A DNA stretch of 64,000 nt, taken from contig CAZUQP010000032.1 of NCBI GenBank assembly GCA_964622455.1, forward strand, positions 62,001-126,000. The letters run 5' to 3'. A program made the position numbers and the translations under genes. Of the stretch, positions 8,640-18,155 are shown piece by piece. A model generated the notes under the pieces. That model saw nothing but the letters and a program-made list of their open reading frames with translations, was not told where the DNA came from and made no database searches. Every line of letters starts with the position of its first letter. Positions within the stretch are counted from its first letter, which is position 1. This DNA comes from CAZUQP01 sp964622455. Its GTDB lineage: Bacteria; Pseudomonadota; Gammaproteobacteria; DSM-16500.

Positions 8640-9838
8640 TACACTAAATCCCATACAGGTCTTGCAAATGCGGGCATAGGCCATGCGCGCAATTCGCGTA
8701 AATCTGTTTTGCCAGCACTCAACTTTTCTGCTTGTAACGATTCAATAATTTGATTGGCTAACAAAGGTGCTAACGCCAATTTAGTCGGCCACGCAATAAT
8801 GTAATTGCCCCTATTTTTCATAAAACAAGAATCGGGACGTTTGCCGTTTTGTTGCAAGGCTTCTGCACGATTGACTAAAAAACTTGAAAATTCTACATTA
8901 GAAAAATCAAGCCAAGGAAAAACTTCGCTTAATTCTTGCCGCGCTGCATCAATTTGACTTTGACTATCACGCTTAACACCCTCTTCAGCGAGCTGCCCGC
9001 CAATGTACCACACTTGCTTACCATCAAACGCTTGATGGGTTGTAATGGATAATCGCGGCACCGTACCCAATCCTAAACAATGCGCGTACAAAGGATGAGA
9101 AAAATGGTGTTTCGCAATCACCATATGCAAAGGGCGCAACTGCATTTTGATATTTTGATTGATTATTTTTTTTAAAAAAAAGTGATTCCCGCTGCCCGCT
9201 GTAAAAATATATTTTTTTGCTTTTACCTGTAAAGGCAGCATGGGTGCTGCATGAATTTCAAATGAAACAAGTTGATTATTTTCATCAAATTGCAGTTGAT
9301 GGTCCTGTAGTGGATCAATTTTAAAAATAACATCTTGATTAGGTTTAACCAATTCACGAATTAATGTATGCACATCAACAACTATTTCGTTTAATGCATA
9401 GACTTGTCCTTTAAACTGCGAGGTTTGAAAAATAGAAGGAAATTCCGATTCATTCAGAAGAGTGACATTGCCCTTTAATGCAATGCCCGCAAAAAATCCG
9501 GCTAATTTTGAAGTGATAGCACCTGTTGTCCAAAGATATTGCTGCATGGATAAAATAGGCACTTGGTGTAAATCAATGCTGCCTTTGCCCGCTAAACAGG
9601 CTTGCCACAAAGCTGGCATGCTGCTAATGGCATCTGTTGCAGAAGTCATCGTGCCTTGCAAAGCATATTTCATGCCGCCATGAATAATACCTTGCGCTTT
9701 ATTGGTTTGTTCGCCGCCTAATGTCGCAGATTCCAATAAAATGGTAGAAAATCCTTGCTGCCGTAATTGATTTAGCAGCCAAAGTCCAGCAATACCGCCT
9801 CCAATAATAGCGATATCTGTTTCTATGGTATTTTTCAT
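8639..9838 (-). CDS. FAD-dependent oxidoreductase, DAO family
   Basis: A 399-residue flavoprotein with the N-terminal dinucleotide-binding motif IAIIGGGIAGLWLLNQLRQQG and a DAO-type C-terminal half (the family of glycine oxidase, D-amino-acid dehydrogenase and glycerol-3-phosphate dehydrogenase). GIIHGGMKYAL near residue 60 resembles the FAD-contacting segment of glycerol-3-phosphate dehydrogenase-like members. There is no signal peptide or membrane segment. The ATG chosen lies just before the Rossmann strand. It is translationally coupled (TAATG) to the aldo/keto reductase downstream. The substrate cannot be told from sequence. Confidence 0.85.
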   Translation of the reverse strand: MKNTIETDIAIIGGGIAGLWLLNQLRQQGFSTILLESATLGGEQTNKAQGIIHGGMKYALQGTMTSATDAISSMPALWQACLAGKGSIDLHQVPILSMQQYLWTTGAITSKLAGFFAGIALKGNVTLLNESEFPSIFQTSQFKGQVYALNEIVVDVHTLIRELVKPNQDVIFKIDPLQDHQLQFDENNQLVSFEIHAAPMLPLQVKAKKYIFTAGSGNHFFLKKIINQNIKMQLRPLHMVIAKHHFSHPLYAHCLGLGTVPRLSITTHQAFDGKQVWYIGGQLAEEGVKRDSQSQIDAARQELSEVFPWLDFSNVEFSSFLVNRAEALQQNGKRPDSCFMKNRGNYIIAWPTKLALAPLLANQIIESLQAEKLSAGKTDLRELRAWPMPAFARPVWDLV

Positions 9839-9955
9839 TCCCGCCCCAATCCTGCAAAGCGCTATATTTGAATACATTTTACTAAAGTAATCAACATCTC
9901 ATGTTTTTATTATTTTTTTCTGTTAGACTTTCTTCACGTTAAAAGAGGCAGCATC

Positions 9956-11140
9956 ATGATTATACAGCCTAAAATTCGAGGTTTTATTTGCACGACTGCA
10001 CATCCTCTCGGATGCTTCAAAGGAGTCGAAGAACAAATCAATTATGTAAAATCAAAACCTCAAATGACTCACGGCCCAAAAAATGTATTAATTATCGGCG
10101 CATCCACCGGCTACGGCTTAGCCAGTAGAATTGTTGCAACATTCGGTGCAAATGCAAACACAATAGGTGTTTTTTTTGAAAAAGAAGCGGATGAAAAACG
10201 TACTGCGTCTGCCGGTTGGTACAATACCGCTGCTTTTGAAACTATCGCGCATCGCGATGGGCGTTATGCAAAAAGCATTAATGGCGATGCATTTTCACAT
10301 GCCATTAAAGAGCAAACCGCTGCATTAATTATTAAAGATTTAAAACAAATTGATTTAGTGATTTATAGCTTAGCATCGCCTCGCCGTGTACATCCTGATT
10401 CAGGACAAATTTTTTCATCGGTATTAAAACCCATTGGTAACCCGCATACGAGCAAAACGGTTGATGTCTTTCGCGGAGAAGTCAAAAATATTTCTCTTGA
10501 TGCTGCAACAATTGATGAAATTAATAATACCGTTTCCGTAATGGGCGGAGAAGACTGGGAAATGTGGGTGGATTTTTTGGCAAAAGAAAATTTATTAGCA
10601 AGAGATATCACAACAGTTGCTTATTCTTATATCGGGCCTGAACTCACATTTCCCATTTACAAAGAAGGAACCATTGGCCGCGCTAAAGAAGATTTATATG
10701 CCGCTGCTAAAAAAATTGAAAAAAAATTACACCCTCTAAAAGGACAAGCACTGATTTCCGTCAATAAAGCCGTTGTGACACAAGCAAGTGCTGCGATTCC
10801 AGTGGTGCCTTTATATATTTCCCTATTATTTAAATTGATGAAAGAAAAAAATACGCACGAAGGATGTATTGAACAAATGTACCGCTTGTTTCAAAATTTA
10901 TATGACACTCCATCAGCACGCGATGAAGAAGGTTACATTCGTTTAGATGATCTTGAAATGCAATCTGATATTCAACAAAAAATTGCAACGCTCTGGCCTA
11001 CTATTACATCAGAAAATCTTGAACAATTGACTGATATCGCGGGATATCGCGATGAATTTTATCGATTGTTTGGATTTAATTTATCGGGTGTTGATTATAA
11101 TGCGGATGTCAATCCAGCTGTCAAAATTGAATCGATATAA
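9956..11140 (+). CDS. fabV: Enoyl-ACP (trans-2-enoyl-CoA) reductase FabV
   Basis: A 394-residue NADH-dependent reductase for the last step of fatty-acid elongation. The N-terminus IIQPKIRGFICTTAHP is the FabV signature, and the Rossmann loop reads IGASTGYGLASRI. The active site Tyr235-X8-Lys244 (YKEGTIGRAK) matches the FabV spacing exactly. FabV enzymes are naturally triclosan-tolerant. No FabI is seen in the window. The gene is single, divergent from the flavoenzyme gene and convergent with gcdH. A small palindrome, TTACTAAAGTAA, lies at 9879-9890 in the divergent gap. Confidence 0.96.
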   Translation: MIIQPKIRGFICTTAHPLGCFKGVEEQINYVKSKPQMTHGPKNVLIIGASTGYGLASRIVATFGANANTIGVFFEKEADEKRTASAGWYNTAAFETIAHRDGRYAKSINGDAFSHAIKEQTAALIIKDLKQIDLVIYSLASPRRVHPDSGQIFSSVLKPIGNPHTSKTVDVFRGEVKNISLDAATIDEINNTVSVMGGEDWEMWVDFLAKENLLARDITTVAYSYIGPELTFPIYKEGTIGRAKEDLYAAAKKIEKKLHPLKGQALISVNKAVVTQASAAIPVVPLYISLLFKLMKEKNTHEGCIEQMYRLFQNLYDTPSARDEEGYIRLDDLEMQSDIQQKIATLWPTITSENLEQLTDIAGYRDEFYRLFGFNLSGVDYNADVNPAVKIESI

Positions 11141-11151
11141 AAAATATTCAT

Positions 11152-12327
11152 TTATTTAAATGCCTGAATGCCCGTTTGCGCATGCCCCAAAATGAGCGCG
11201 TGAATGTCCGCTGTACCTTCATACGTTTTTACCGTTTCTAAATTTAACATGTGACGGATCACGTTAAATTCTTCCATGATACCGTTTGCACCCAACATAT
11301 CGCGTGCTTCACGTGCAATCGCTAATGCAATTAAAGTGGAATTACGTTTAATTAAAGAAATACTGGCTGATGCTGCGCGGTTTTCATCTTTTAAACGTCC
11401 AACGCGCAAAGAGGCTTGCAAAGCCAGCGCAATTTGCGTTTGCATATCGGCGAGTTTTGCTTGAATTAATTGGTTAGATGCAAGTGGTCTGCCAAATTGC
11501 GCACGATCTAATACATAACGGCGTGAAGCGTGCCAACAAAATTCAGCGGCACCCAAGACTCCCCACGCAATTCCGTAACGTGCATTGTCCAAACAACCTA
11601 AGGGTCCTTTTAAACCATCTGCATTCGGCAATTCATTTTCCGCTGGCACTAACACATTATCCATCACAATTTCGCCGGTAATGGATGCACGCATACTCAT
11701 TTTACCGTGCATGATGGGTGCTGATAAACCTGGCATATTTTTTTCTAAAATAAATCCGCGAATACGCCCTGCTTCATTTTTTGCCCAGACGATAAATACA
11801 TCCGCGATCGGAGAATTAGTAATCCACATTTTAGTGCCCTTAAGCATATGGCCTTTATTATTTTTTTTAGCGCGTGTTTCTAGGCTGCCGGGATCAGAAC
11901 CATGATTAGGTTCGGTTAACCCAAAACATCCCACTAACTCGCCGCTTGCTAAACGCGGCAGATATTTTTGTTTTTGTTCTTCACTGCCATAAGCATCAAT
12001 CGCATACATCACTAAACTCGATTGCACACTCAAAACAGAACGATAACTAGAATCAATCCGTTCAATTTCACGCGCCAGCAATCCGTATGAAACATAATTA
12101 ATCCCCGCACATCCATAACCCTTGATCGTTGCGCCCAAAAAACCTTGTTGGCCCATTTCAGAAATAATTTCACGATCAAATGTTTCTTCATGAAATGCTT
12201 TTTGAATACGCGGCTGCAATTTTTCTGTCGCATAAGTACGCGCTGCATCACGAATCATGCGTTCCTCAGACGTCAATTCTTCTTCAAATAACAATGGATC
12301 ATCCCAGCGATAATCACTTTGCTGCAT
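11152..12327 (-). CDS. gcdH: Glutaryl-CoA dehydrogenase (acyl-CoA dehydrogenase family)
   Basis: A 391-residue FAD enzyme that oxidatively decarboxylates glutaryl-CoA to crotonyl-CoA in lysine/tryptophan breakdown. It has the acyl-CoA dehydrogenase signatures GCFGLTEPNHGSDP and WITNSPIADVFIVWAK and the catalytic base Glu370 in KTYEGTADIH. The GCDH-like features are SYRSVLSVQSSLVMYAI and LGCLDNARYGIAWG. It starts 1 bp after the aconitase stop, so the two are an operon. The specific substrate is inferred from resemblance to GCDH. Confidence 0.9.
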   Translation of the reverse strand: MQQSDYRWDDPLLFEEELTSEERMIRDAARTYATEKLQPRIQKAFHEETFDREIISEMGQQGFLGATIKGYGCAGINYVSYGLLAREIERIDSSYRSVLSVQSSLVMYAIDAYGSEEQKQKYLPRLASGELVGCFGLTEPNHGSDPGSLETRAKKNNKGHMLKGTKMWITNSPIADVFIVWAKNEAGRIRGFILEKNMPGLSAPIMHGKMSMRASITGEIVMDNVLVPAENELPNADGLKGPLGCLDNARYGIAWGVLGAAEFCWHASRRYVLDRAQFGRPLASNQLIQAKLADMQTQIALALQASLRVGRLKDENRAASASISLIKRNSTLIALAIAREARDMLGANGIMEEFNVIRHMLNLETVKTYEGTADIHALILGHAQTGIQAFK

Positions 12328-12328
12328 C

Positions 12329-14281
12329 TTATGTTCCTTGATTTTTTTCGATGTGCTTTTTCGTCCAGTTAATCAAACCGCCTTCCAATAATATTTCAAT
12401 CTGGCGCGGTGATAAGGTATGTTTCAGACGAATAATCCGGTCAGTCCCAGAAATGGCTGCTGTGAGTTGATTGTTTTGTTGAATAGCTGCTCTGGTTCCT
12501 TTCATCACAAGGATGTCGCCCGCATTTACTTTTTCATATTCTTTTGGATCGGCAAAAGTCAGCGGTAAAATACCGAAATTCACTAAATTTTGCCAATGAA
12601 TACGCGCAAAACTTTTAGCAATCACTAATTGCAAACCTAAATAACGCGGTGCCAATGCTGCGTGTTCGCGGCTGGATCCTTGACCATAATTTTCACCTGC
12701 AACAATTGCATGCGCTTTGATGGCTTTTGCGCGTTTATAGTAGGTTTCATCAATGATATCAAAACAAAATTCACTAATTTTAGGAATATTACTGCGATAG
12801 GGCAGCACTCTTGCACCTGCCGGCATAATTTCATCGGTCGAAATGTTGTTGTCCATTTTTAATAAAACAGGCAATTCAAAATCATTAGCAAGTGGAGAGA
12901 TGATTGGTAATGATGCAATATTGGGGCCTTTGATCAACGAAACTTGTCGGGCATCTGTTATAGATAGCGGCGCTTCAAGCATCGATTGATTGGTCGTCAC
13001 TTTTTTCGGTAATTTCACGATAGGATAGGGGATATTGAGCGTGCGAGGATCTGTAATTTTGCCAGTGATTGCAGCCGCGGTTGCCGTTTCTGGGCTGCAT
13101 AAATAAACGCTGTCTTCTTTCGTCCCTGAACGACCCGGGAAATTTCTGGGCACCGTCCGTAAACTATTTCGTCCAGTCGCAGGCGCTTGCCCCATGCCAA
13201 TGCAACCATTACATCCTGCTTGATGAATACGCGCGCCTGCGTGAATTAAGGTTGCCAATAAACCGCTTTTTGCTAAATCTTCTAATTGATTTCTAGAAGA
13301 AGGATTCACATCAAATGAAACATTGGGATTGGCACGCGCTTCTTTCATCATCATGGCTGAAATGGCAAAATCTCGATAACCAGGATTGGCAGAAGACCCA
13401 ATATACGCTTGATAAACATCAGCTCCCGCAGCTTCCTGCACGGGCACTACTTTTCCTGGACTTGAAGGCAATGCAATTAAAGGTTCTAATGTGGGTAAAT
13501 CTATTTTGTCATGAATATCGTATTTTGCGCCCTTATCTGCCATTAACTCGACCCAATCACTGCCTCGGCCTTGTAACTGCAAAAATTTTAACGTTTCTTT
13601 ATCTGATGGAAAAACCGTTGCAGTTGCACCTAACTCCGCACCCATGTTCGCAATCACATGACGATCCATTGCTGTTAAATGTTTCACCCCCGGCCCGTAA
13701 TATTCAATGATTTTATCGACGCCACCTTTGACATCATGACGACGCAAAACTTCTAAAATAATGTCTTTTGCACTCACCCAGGCAGGCATCTTGCCCATCA
13801 ACTTGATGCCAAAAATTTTCGGCATTTTCACATAAAAGGGGTGTCCCGCCATACTCATCGCAACTTCAAGTCCCCCAGCTCCCATGGCAAGCATCCCAAG
13901 ACAACCCGCTGCGCACGTATGGCTGTCTGAGCCTAATAATGTTTTCCCGGGTTTACCAAAATTTTCCATGTGGACTGGATGGCTGACACCATTGCCAGGA
14001 CGACTAAACCAAACACCAAACCGTTTAGCAGCACTTTGCAAAAATAAATGGTCATCTGCATTTTTAAAATCTTCTTGAATTAAATTATGATCGACATACT
14101 GTGCAGATAATTCTGTTTTGACACGATCAACGCCCATCGCTTCAAGTTCAAGCATCACCAGCGTGCCGGTTGCATCTTGGCAAAGTGTTTGATCGATTTT
14201 TAATGCGATTTCTTGACCGGGGACCATGTCTCCTTCAAGGAGATGTGCTGCTATGAGTTTTTGCGCGACATTCATTGCCAT
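12329..14281 (-). CDS. Aconitate hydratase, short Aquifex-type
   Basis: A 650-residue [4Fe-4S] hydro-lyase interconverting citrate and isocitrate. The cluster cysteines are in SDSHTCAAG (about residue 122) and GCNGCIG (about 357-363). The C-terminal swivel domain carries GENYGQGSSREHAAL. At about 650 residues it is much shorter than AcnA or AcnB (about 860-900) and matches the putative/Aquifex-type aconitase family. It is in an operon with gcdH. Homoaconitase or a related hydro-lyase is an alternative, but nothing nearby suggests leucine or lysine synthesis. Confidence 0.88.
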   Translation of the reverse strand: MAMNVAQKLIAAHLLEGDMVPGQEIALKIDQTLCQDATGTLVMLELEAMGVDRVKTELSAQYVDHNLIQEDFKNADDHLFLQSAAKRFGVWFSRPGNGVSHPVHMENFGKPGKTLLGSDSHTCAAGCLGMLAMGAGGLEVAMSMAGHPFYVKMPKIFGIKLMGKMPAWVSAKDIILEVLRRHDVKGGVDKIIEYYGPGVKHLTAMDRHVIANMGAELGATATVFPSDKETLKFLQLQGRGSDWVELMADKGAKYDIHDKIDLPTLEPLIALPSSPGKVVPVQEAAGADVYQAYIGSSANPGYRDFAISAMMMKEARANPNVSFDVNPSSRNQLEDLAKSGLLATLIHAGARIHQAGCNGCIGMGQAPATGRNSLRTVPRNFPGRSGTKEDSVYLCSPETATAAAITGKITDPRTLNIPYPIVKLPKKVTTNQSMLEAPLSITDARQVSLIKGPNIASLPIISPLANDFELPVLLKMDNNISTDEIMPAGARVLPYRSNIPKISEFCFDIIDETYYKRAKAIKAHAIVAGENYGQGSSREHAALAPRYLGLQLVIAKSFARIHWQNLVNFGILPLTFADPKEYEKVNAGDILVMKGTRAAIQQNNQLTAAISGTDRIIRLKHTLSPRQIEILLEGGLINWTKKHIEKNQGT

Positions 14282-14316
14282 GAGAGTGCTCCTGCAAAAC
14301 CAGTGCTATCATTTTA

Positions 14317-16221
14317 TCACGATTTCTCTATCATCCGGTTCTTAATTAAATGATCAACCGCTTCAGGATCAGCCAAAGTCGATACATCGCCTAAATTATC
14401 GATTTCATTATTGGCAATTTTACGCAATAAACGTCGCATAATTTTGCCGGAACGCGTTTTAGGTAAAACATCTGCCCATTGAATATATTTGGGGGTTGCA
14501 ATCGCACCAATGATTTCGCGAACTTTTGCAATTAATTCTTTTTTTAATGCATTGCTTGCTTTCACGTTTGCTTTCAACGTTACAAACGCATAAATACTTT
14601 CGCCTTTCACTTCATCAGGAACCGCAACAACACCTGCTTCAGAAACAGCGGGATGTTCGGTGAATGCACTTTCAACTTCGCCGGTGCCAATCCGATGCCC
14701 TGCTATTTTAATGACATCATCATTACGGCCGGTTATAAAAAAATAACCGTCTTCATCTTGTTTAGCGTTATCTCCTGTTAAATAACATCCTGGAAATTCT
14801 TTAAAATAAGTTTCTACGAATCGTTCACGATCGCCATAAACCGTTTGCATCATGCCAGGCCAGGGTTGCTTAATGACTAATTTACCTAAAGTGCCGGGAG
14901 AAACTGAATTTCCCGTTTGATCAACCACATCTGGTACGATACCAAAAAAAGGCCAAGCAACAGAACCCGGTTTAAATTGCGTAACGCCAGGTAAGGGGCT
15001 CAACAAAATACCGCCGGTTTCTGTCTGCCACCACGTATCGACAATTGTGCAATGCTTGCCCCCCACCACAGAATAATACCATTCACACACTTCCGGATTG
15101 ATCGGCTCACCCACTGTTCCCAGTAAATTTAAACTTTTCCGGCTGGTTTTTTTGACCCATTCATCGCCTTCACGACGCAATGCGCGGATGGCTGTAGGTG
15201 CTGTATACAAAATATTAACTTGATATTTATCGACAATTTCCCAAAAGCGAGCGGGCGTTGGATAATTTGGAACACCTGCAAAAATAAGATTGATGGCACC
15301 ATTGCAAAGCGGGCCATACACAGCATAAGTATGCCCTGTAATCCAGCCGACGTCCGCTGTGCACCAATACACATCGTTATCATGATAATTAAAAATATAT
15401 TTATGCGTCATGGCAGCATACACCAGATAACCGCCGATAGTATGCAAAATGCCTTTTGGTTTTCCGGTTGAACCTGAGGTATATAAAATAAATAAAGGAT
15501 CATCAGCATCCATCATTTCGCAAGGACAAGAACTAGAAGCAGAAGAAAATAATTCATGATACCAAAGGTCACGTTTTTCATCCCATGGGACTGATTGCTC
15601 TGTTTCTTTGATGACAATGACATGCCGTACACGCGGACATTTTTCTAATGCTTTATCCACATTTTGTTTTAAAGGAATTTTTTTATTACCGCGTATTCCT
15701 TCATTTGCTGTGATAACAATTTCACAATTTGCATCTAAAATTCTCGCCGCCAAAGAATCCGGCGAAAAACCCGCAAATACTACCGAATGCACAGCACCTA
15801 TTCGTGCAGAAGCAAGCATGGCTATGATGGCTTCTGGAATCATCGGCATATAAATACAAACACGATCGCCTTTTTTAACACGGCATTTTTTTAAAATGTT
15901 GGCAAAACGGCAAACTTGCTCATGCAATTCTGCATAAGTTAATTTTTTTGATTCACTTGGATCATCGCCTTCCCAAATTAAAGCGGTTTCTGAGCCGCGT
16001 GTTTCTAAGTGCCGGTCAATACAGTTGTAACAAGCATTTAATTTAGCATTACGAAACCATTGCACGTCTAATTGATTAAAGTCGCCCGTGACAACTTCAT
16101 CCCATCTTTTAAACCAAGTAATAAATTTTTCGGCTTGTTCGCTCCAGAAATTTTTCGGATCACGCAGAGAACGCTCGTACATAGCACGATATTGGTTTTC
16201 ATCCAGATAAAATGGTTTCAC
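14317..16221 (-). CDS. acsA: Acetyl-CoA synthetase (AMP-forming)
   Basis: A 634-residue ANL-superfamily ligase that activates acetate to acetyl-CoA. It has the phosphate loop LYTSGSTGKPKG (about 245), the DTWWQTETGG motif, hinge region YFFITGRNDDVIKIAGHRIG, and the C-terminal catalytic lysine in TRSGKIMRRLLR, which is the usual site of regulatory acetylation. Length is normal. The start appears to be GTG with only a weak Shine-Dalgarno. It follows the gcdH/aconitase block on the same strand, consistent with acetyl-CoA/TCA supply. Confidence 0.96.
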   Translation of the reverse strand: MKPFYLDENQYRAMYERSLRDPKNFWSEQAEKFITWFKRWDEVVTGDFNQLDVQWFRNAKLNACYNCIDRHLETRGSETALIWEGDDPSESKKLTYAELHEQVCRFANILKKCRVKKGDRVCIYMPMIPEAIIAMLASARIGAVHSVVFAGFSPDSLAARILDANCEIVITANEGIRGNKKIPLKQNVDKALEKCPRVRHVIVIKETEQSVPWDEKRDLWYHELFSSASSSCPCEMMDADDPLFILYTSGSTGKPKGILHTIGGYLVYAAMTHKYIFNYHDNDVYWCTADVGWITGHTYAVYGPLCNGAINLIFAGVPNYPTPARFWEIVDKYQVNILYTAPTAIRALRREGDEWVKKTSRKSLNLLGTVGEPINPEVCEWYYSVVGGKHCTIVDTWWQTETGGILLSPLPGVTQFKPGSVAWPFFGIVPDVVDQTGNSVSPGTLGKLVIKQPWPGMMQTVYGDRERFVETYFKEFPGCYLTGDNAKQDEDGYFFITGRNDDVIKIAGHRIGTGEVESAFTEHPAVSEAGVVAVPDEVKGESIYAFVTLKANVKASNALKKELIAKVREIIGAIATPKYIQWADVLPKTRSGKIMRRLLRKIANNEIDNLGDVSTLADPEAVDHLIKNRMIEKS

Positions 16222-16310
16222 GGCGGTAGGATCCGTTGAGATAAAATCACTTCAAGATTTTACATTGAAGTGATTCTTCATAAAAGCATTTTCTCATCAC
16301 AATGTAGAGA

Positions 16311-16556
16311 TTAAACTGTTTTTTTTCGGACGGCTTCTGTGATGTTTTCTACTTCTTTCCTTCCCGCTTGCATAAACAACGCATTATGTTTAAAGCGCCA
16401 GGGAGGGATAGATTTTAAATGCGCTTCTTGCATTATTCTTTTTGGGTTTTCAAAAAATAGCTTGTACGCGGGATTTTGAAACTTATTATCGGGGTTTCCA
16501 GGAGGAATCATATCGATAACATCATCTTGCTGCTCTAACGAGTTCCTTGGGAACAT
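16311..16556 (-). CDS. Small hypothetical protein
   Basis: An 81-residue basic protein with no family I recognise. The start is chosen at MFPRNSLEQQ because a perfect AAGGAGA sits 6 bp upstream of that ATG; a longer reading would place this Shine-Dalgarno inside the gene. Visible features are an acidic N-terminal patch, a Pro/Asn-rich middle (IPPGNPDNKFQNPAYK) and a Lys/Arg-rich helical C-terminus. There is no signal peptide or membrane segment. It could be a lineage-specific regulator or effector, but there is no direct support. Confidence 0.6.
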   Translation of the reverse strand: MFPRNSLEQQDDVIDMIPPGNPDNKFQNPAYKLFFENPKRIMQEAHLKSIPPWRFKHNALFMQAGRKEVENITEAVRKKTV

Positions 16557-16689
16557 ACCGCGTCTCCTTGCGTTATTCATGGAATTTTTATCATACCTCT
16601 CAGAAACTTAAGAAAAGATTAACCCCCATTTAAAATCAATCATTCAGCGCATCTTTACGAAAATCTTAGATTGAGGTAATGTCTAATTT

Positions 16690-17151
16690 ATGGATAGTCA
16701 ATCCGTCATTAAAAAACCGCTTAAATTGCGCAAACTCAAGACCATCGGTTGGCGCGAATGGGTGACATTACCTGACCTTAAGATTGATAAAATAAAAGCC
16801 AAAATTGATACGGGTGCTCGTACATCAGCACTCCATGCCTTTGCTTTACGGCCTTTTAAAGAAGGGGATAAAAATAGAATTACGTTTGATATCCATCCCC
16901 TGCAAAATAATATGAATCTTGTAATTAGCTGCACAGCCGATATCATTGACAAGCGCTTTGTCACAGACTCCGGGGGACATCGCGAAGAACGTTATGTGAT
17001 ATGTACGCCCATTATCATCGGCGACCAATACTGGCCGATTGAAATTACTTTAACAGAACGAGATACCATGTTATTTCGCATGTTATTGGGAAGAAGCGCC
17101 ATACGTAAACGGTTCGTGGTGAATCCTGCAAGATCATTCACTAAAAAATAA
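16690..17151 (+). CDS. rimB: RimB-like ATP-dependent zinc protease family protein
   Basis: A 153-residue member of the PF05618 family (retropepsin-like fold). It has the N-terminal GWREWVTLPDL, the DTGA active-site-like motif in AKIDTGARTSALHA, and the conserved C-terminal LLGRSAIRKRFVVNP. In Pseudomonas the homologous RimB acts with RimK on glutamate tails of ribosomal protein S6. Here it lies 10 bp upstream of rimK, as expected for that partnership. The Shine-Dalgarno is poor (GAGG about 13 nt upstream). The function is transferred from the family. Confidence 0.88.
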   Translation: MDSQSVIKKPLKLRKLKTIGWREWVTLPDLKIDKIKAKIDTGARTSALHAFALRPFKEGDKNRITFDIHPLQNNMNLVISCTADIIDKRFVTDSGGHREERYVICTPIIIGDQYWPIEITLTERDTMLFRMLLGRSAIRKRFVVNPARSFTKK

Positions 17152-17161
17152 CAAGGCCACT

Positions 17162-18070
17162 ATGAAAATTGCCATTTTATCGAGAAGAAACGATCTATAC
17201 TCGACGCGTCGTTTAGTCGAAGCCGCTAAAGTACGCGGACATAAAGCAGAAGTCATCGATACGATGCGCTGCTACATGAATATTACGTCTTCTCGTCCAT
17301 CCATCCATTACAAGGGCGAAGAGTTGCCTACTTATGACGCGGTGATTCCGCGCATCGGCGCATCTGTAACATTTTATGGAGCGGCTGTTGTCCGGCAATT
17401 AGAAATGATGAATGTTTTTTGCGTGAATGATTCCATTGCCATCACCCGCTCACGCGATAAATTGCGCTGTTTGCAATTATTGTCTAAAAAAGGCATTGGC
17501 TTACCCATTACGGGTTTCGCCCATTCACTTGATGAAATTAAAGATTTAATCAAAATGGTCGGCGGCCCGCCGTTGGTCATTAAATTCTTGGAAGGCACAC
17601 AAGGCATCGGCGTCATTTTAGTTGAAACGGCAAAAGCAGCGCGCAGCATGATTGAAGCGTTCTTAGGTTTAAAAGTAAATATTTTAGTACAAGAATATAT
17701 TCAGGAAGCAGGCGGTGCTGATATCCGTTGTTTTGTCATCGGCGGAGATGTCGTTGCCGCCATGAAACGGCAATCAAAATCATCCGAAGAATTTCGTTCT
17801 AATTTACATCGTGGCGGCAAAGCAAATTCAATTGAAATTACCGAAGAAGAACGCAATATGGCAATTCGCGCATCACGAATTATTGGTTTAAATGTCGCAG
17901 GCGTTGATATTGTGAGATCCAATCGCGGGCCTTTAATTATTGAAGTGAATGCATCACCTGGATTAGAAGGGATTGAAAAAGCGACGAATGTCGATGTCGG
18001 CGGCAAAATAATTGAGTTTATCGAACAAGAATTAAAATCTGAAAATAAGCGGATTAAAAATTCTGGATAA
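17162..18070 (+). CDS. rimK: Ribosomal protein S6 glutamate ligase RimK
   Basis: A 302-residue ATP-grasp ligase that adds glutamates to the C-terminus of ribosomal protein S6. The N-terminal domain starts MKIAILSRRNDLYSTRRL. The ATP-grasp core includes PPLVIKFLEGTQGIGV (about 138-153), QEYIQEAGGADIRCFVI, and the metal/phosphate motif PLIIEVNASPGLEGIE. Length is normal. It is the second gene of the rimB-rimK pair and ends just before a GC-rich hairpin. Related ATP-grasp ligases with other peptide targets are the main alternative. Confidence 0.93.
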   Translation: MKIAILSRRNDLYSTRRLVEAAKVRGHKAEVIDTMRCYMNITSSRPSIHYKGEELPTYDAVIPRIGASVTFYGAAVVRQLEMMNVFCVNDSIAITRSRDKLRCLQLLSKKGIGLPITGFAHSLDEIKDLIKMVGGPPLVIKFLEGTQGIGVILVETAKAARSMIEAFLGLKVNILVQEYIQEAGGADIRCFVIGGDVVAAMKRQSKSSEEFRSNLHRGGKANSIEITEEERNMAIRASRIIGLNVAGVDIVRSNRGPLIIEVNASPGLEGIEKATNVDVGGKIIEFIEQELKSENKRIKNSG

Positions 18071-18084
18071 TGTAACTGATCTCT

Positions 18085-18123
18085 GGATCCCGCGGACAAA
18101 GCTGCGGGACGCCGGTTTTTTTT
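18085..18123 (+). terminator. GC-rich palindrome plus T-run after rimK
   Basis: TCCCGC (18088-18093) pairs with GCGGGA (18104-18109), and G-T and G-C pairs extend the stem to 8 bp around the loop ACAAAG. A spacer, CGCCGG, and then eight T follow. It can act as the rimK terminator. Its GC content stands out from the AT-rich surroundings and resembles dispersed intergenic palindromes common in several intracellular bacteria, so it may also be a copy of a repeat family. Confidence 0.55.
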
Positions 18124-18155
18124 GTTTATACCTTCATGAATAGTTACGTTATTCT

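Noticed and set aside
9879..9890. Palindrome TTACTAAAGTAA between the flavoenzyme gene and fabV as a lipid-regulator operator
   Set aside because: Arms are only 5 bp of A/T-rich sequence and match no fatty-acid regulator motif I know; chance is likely in this composition.
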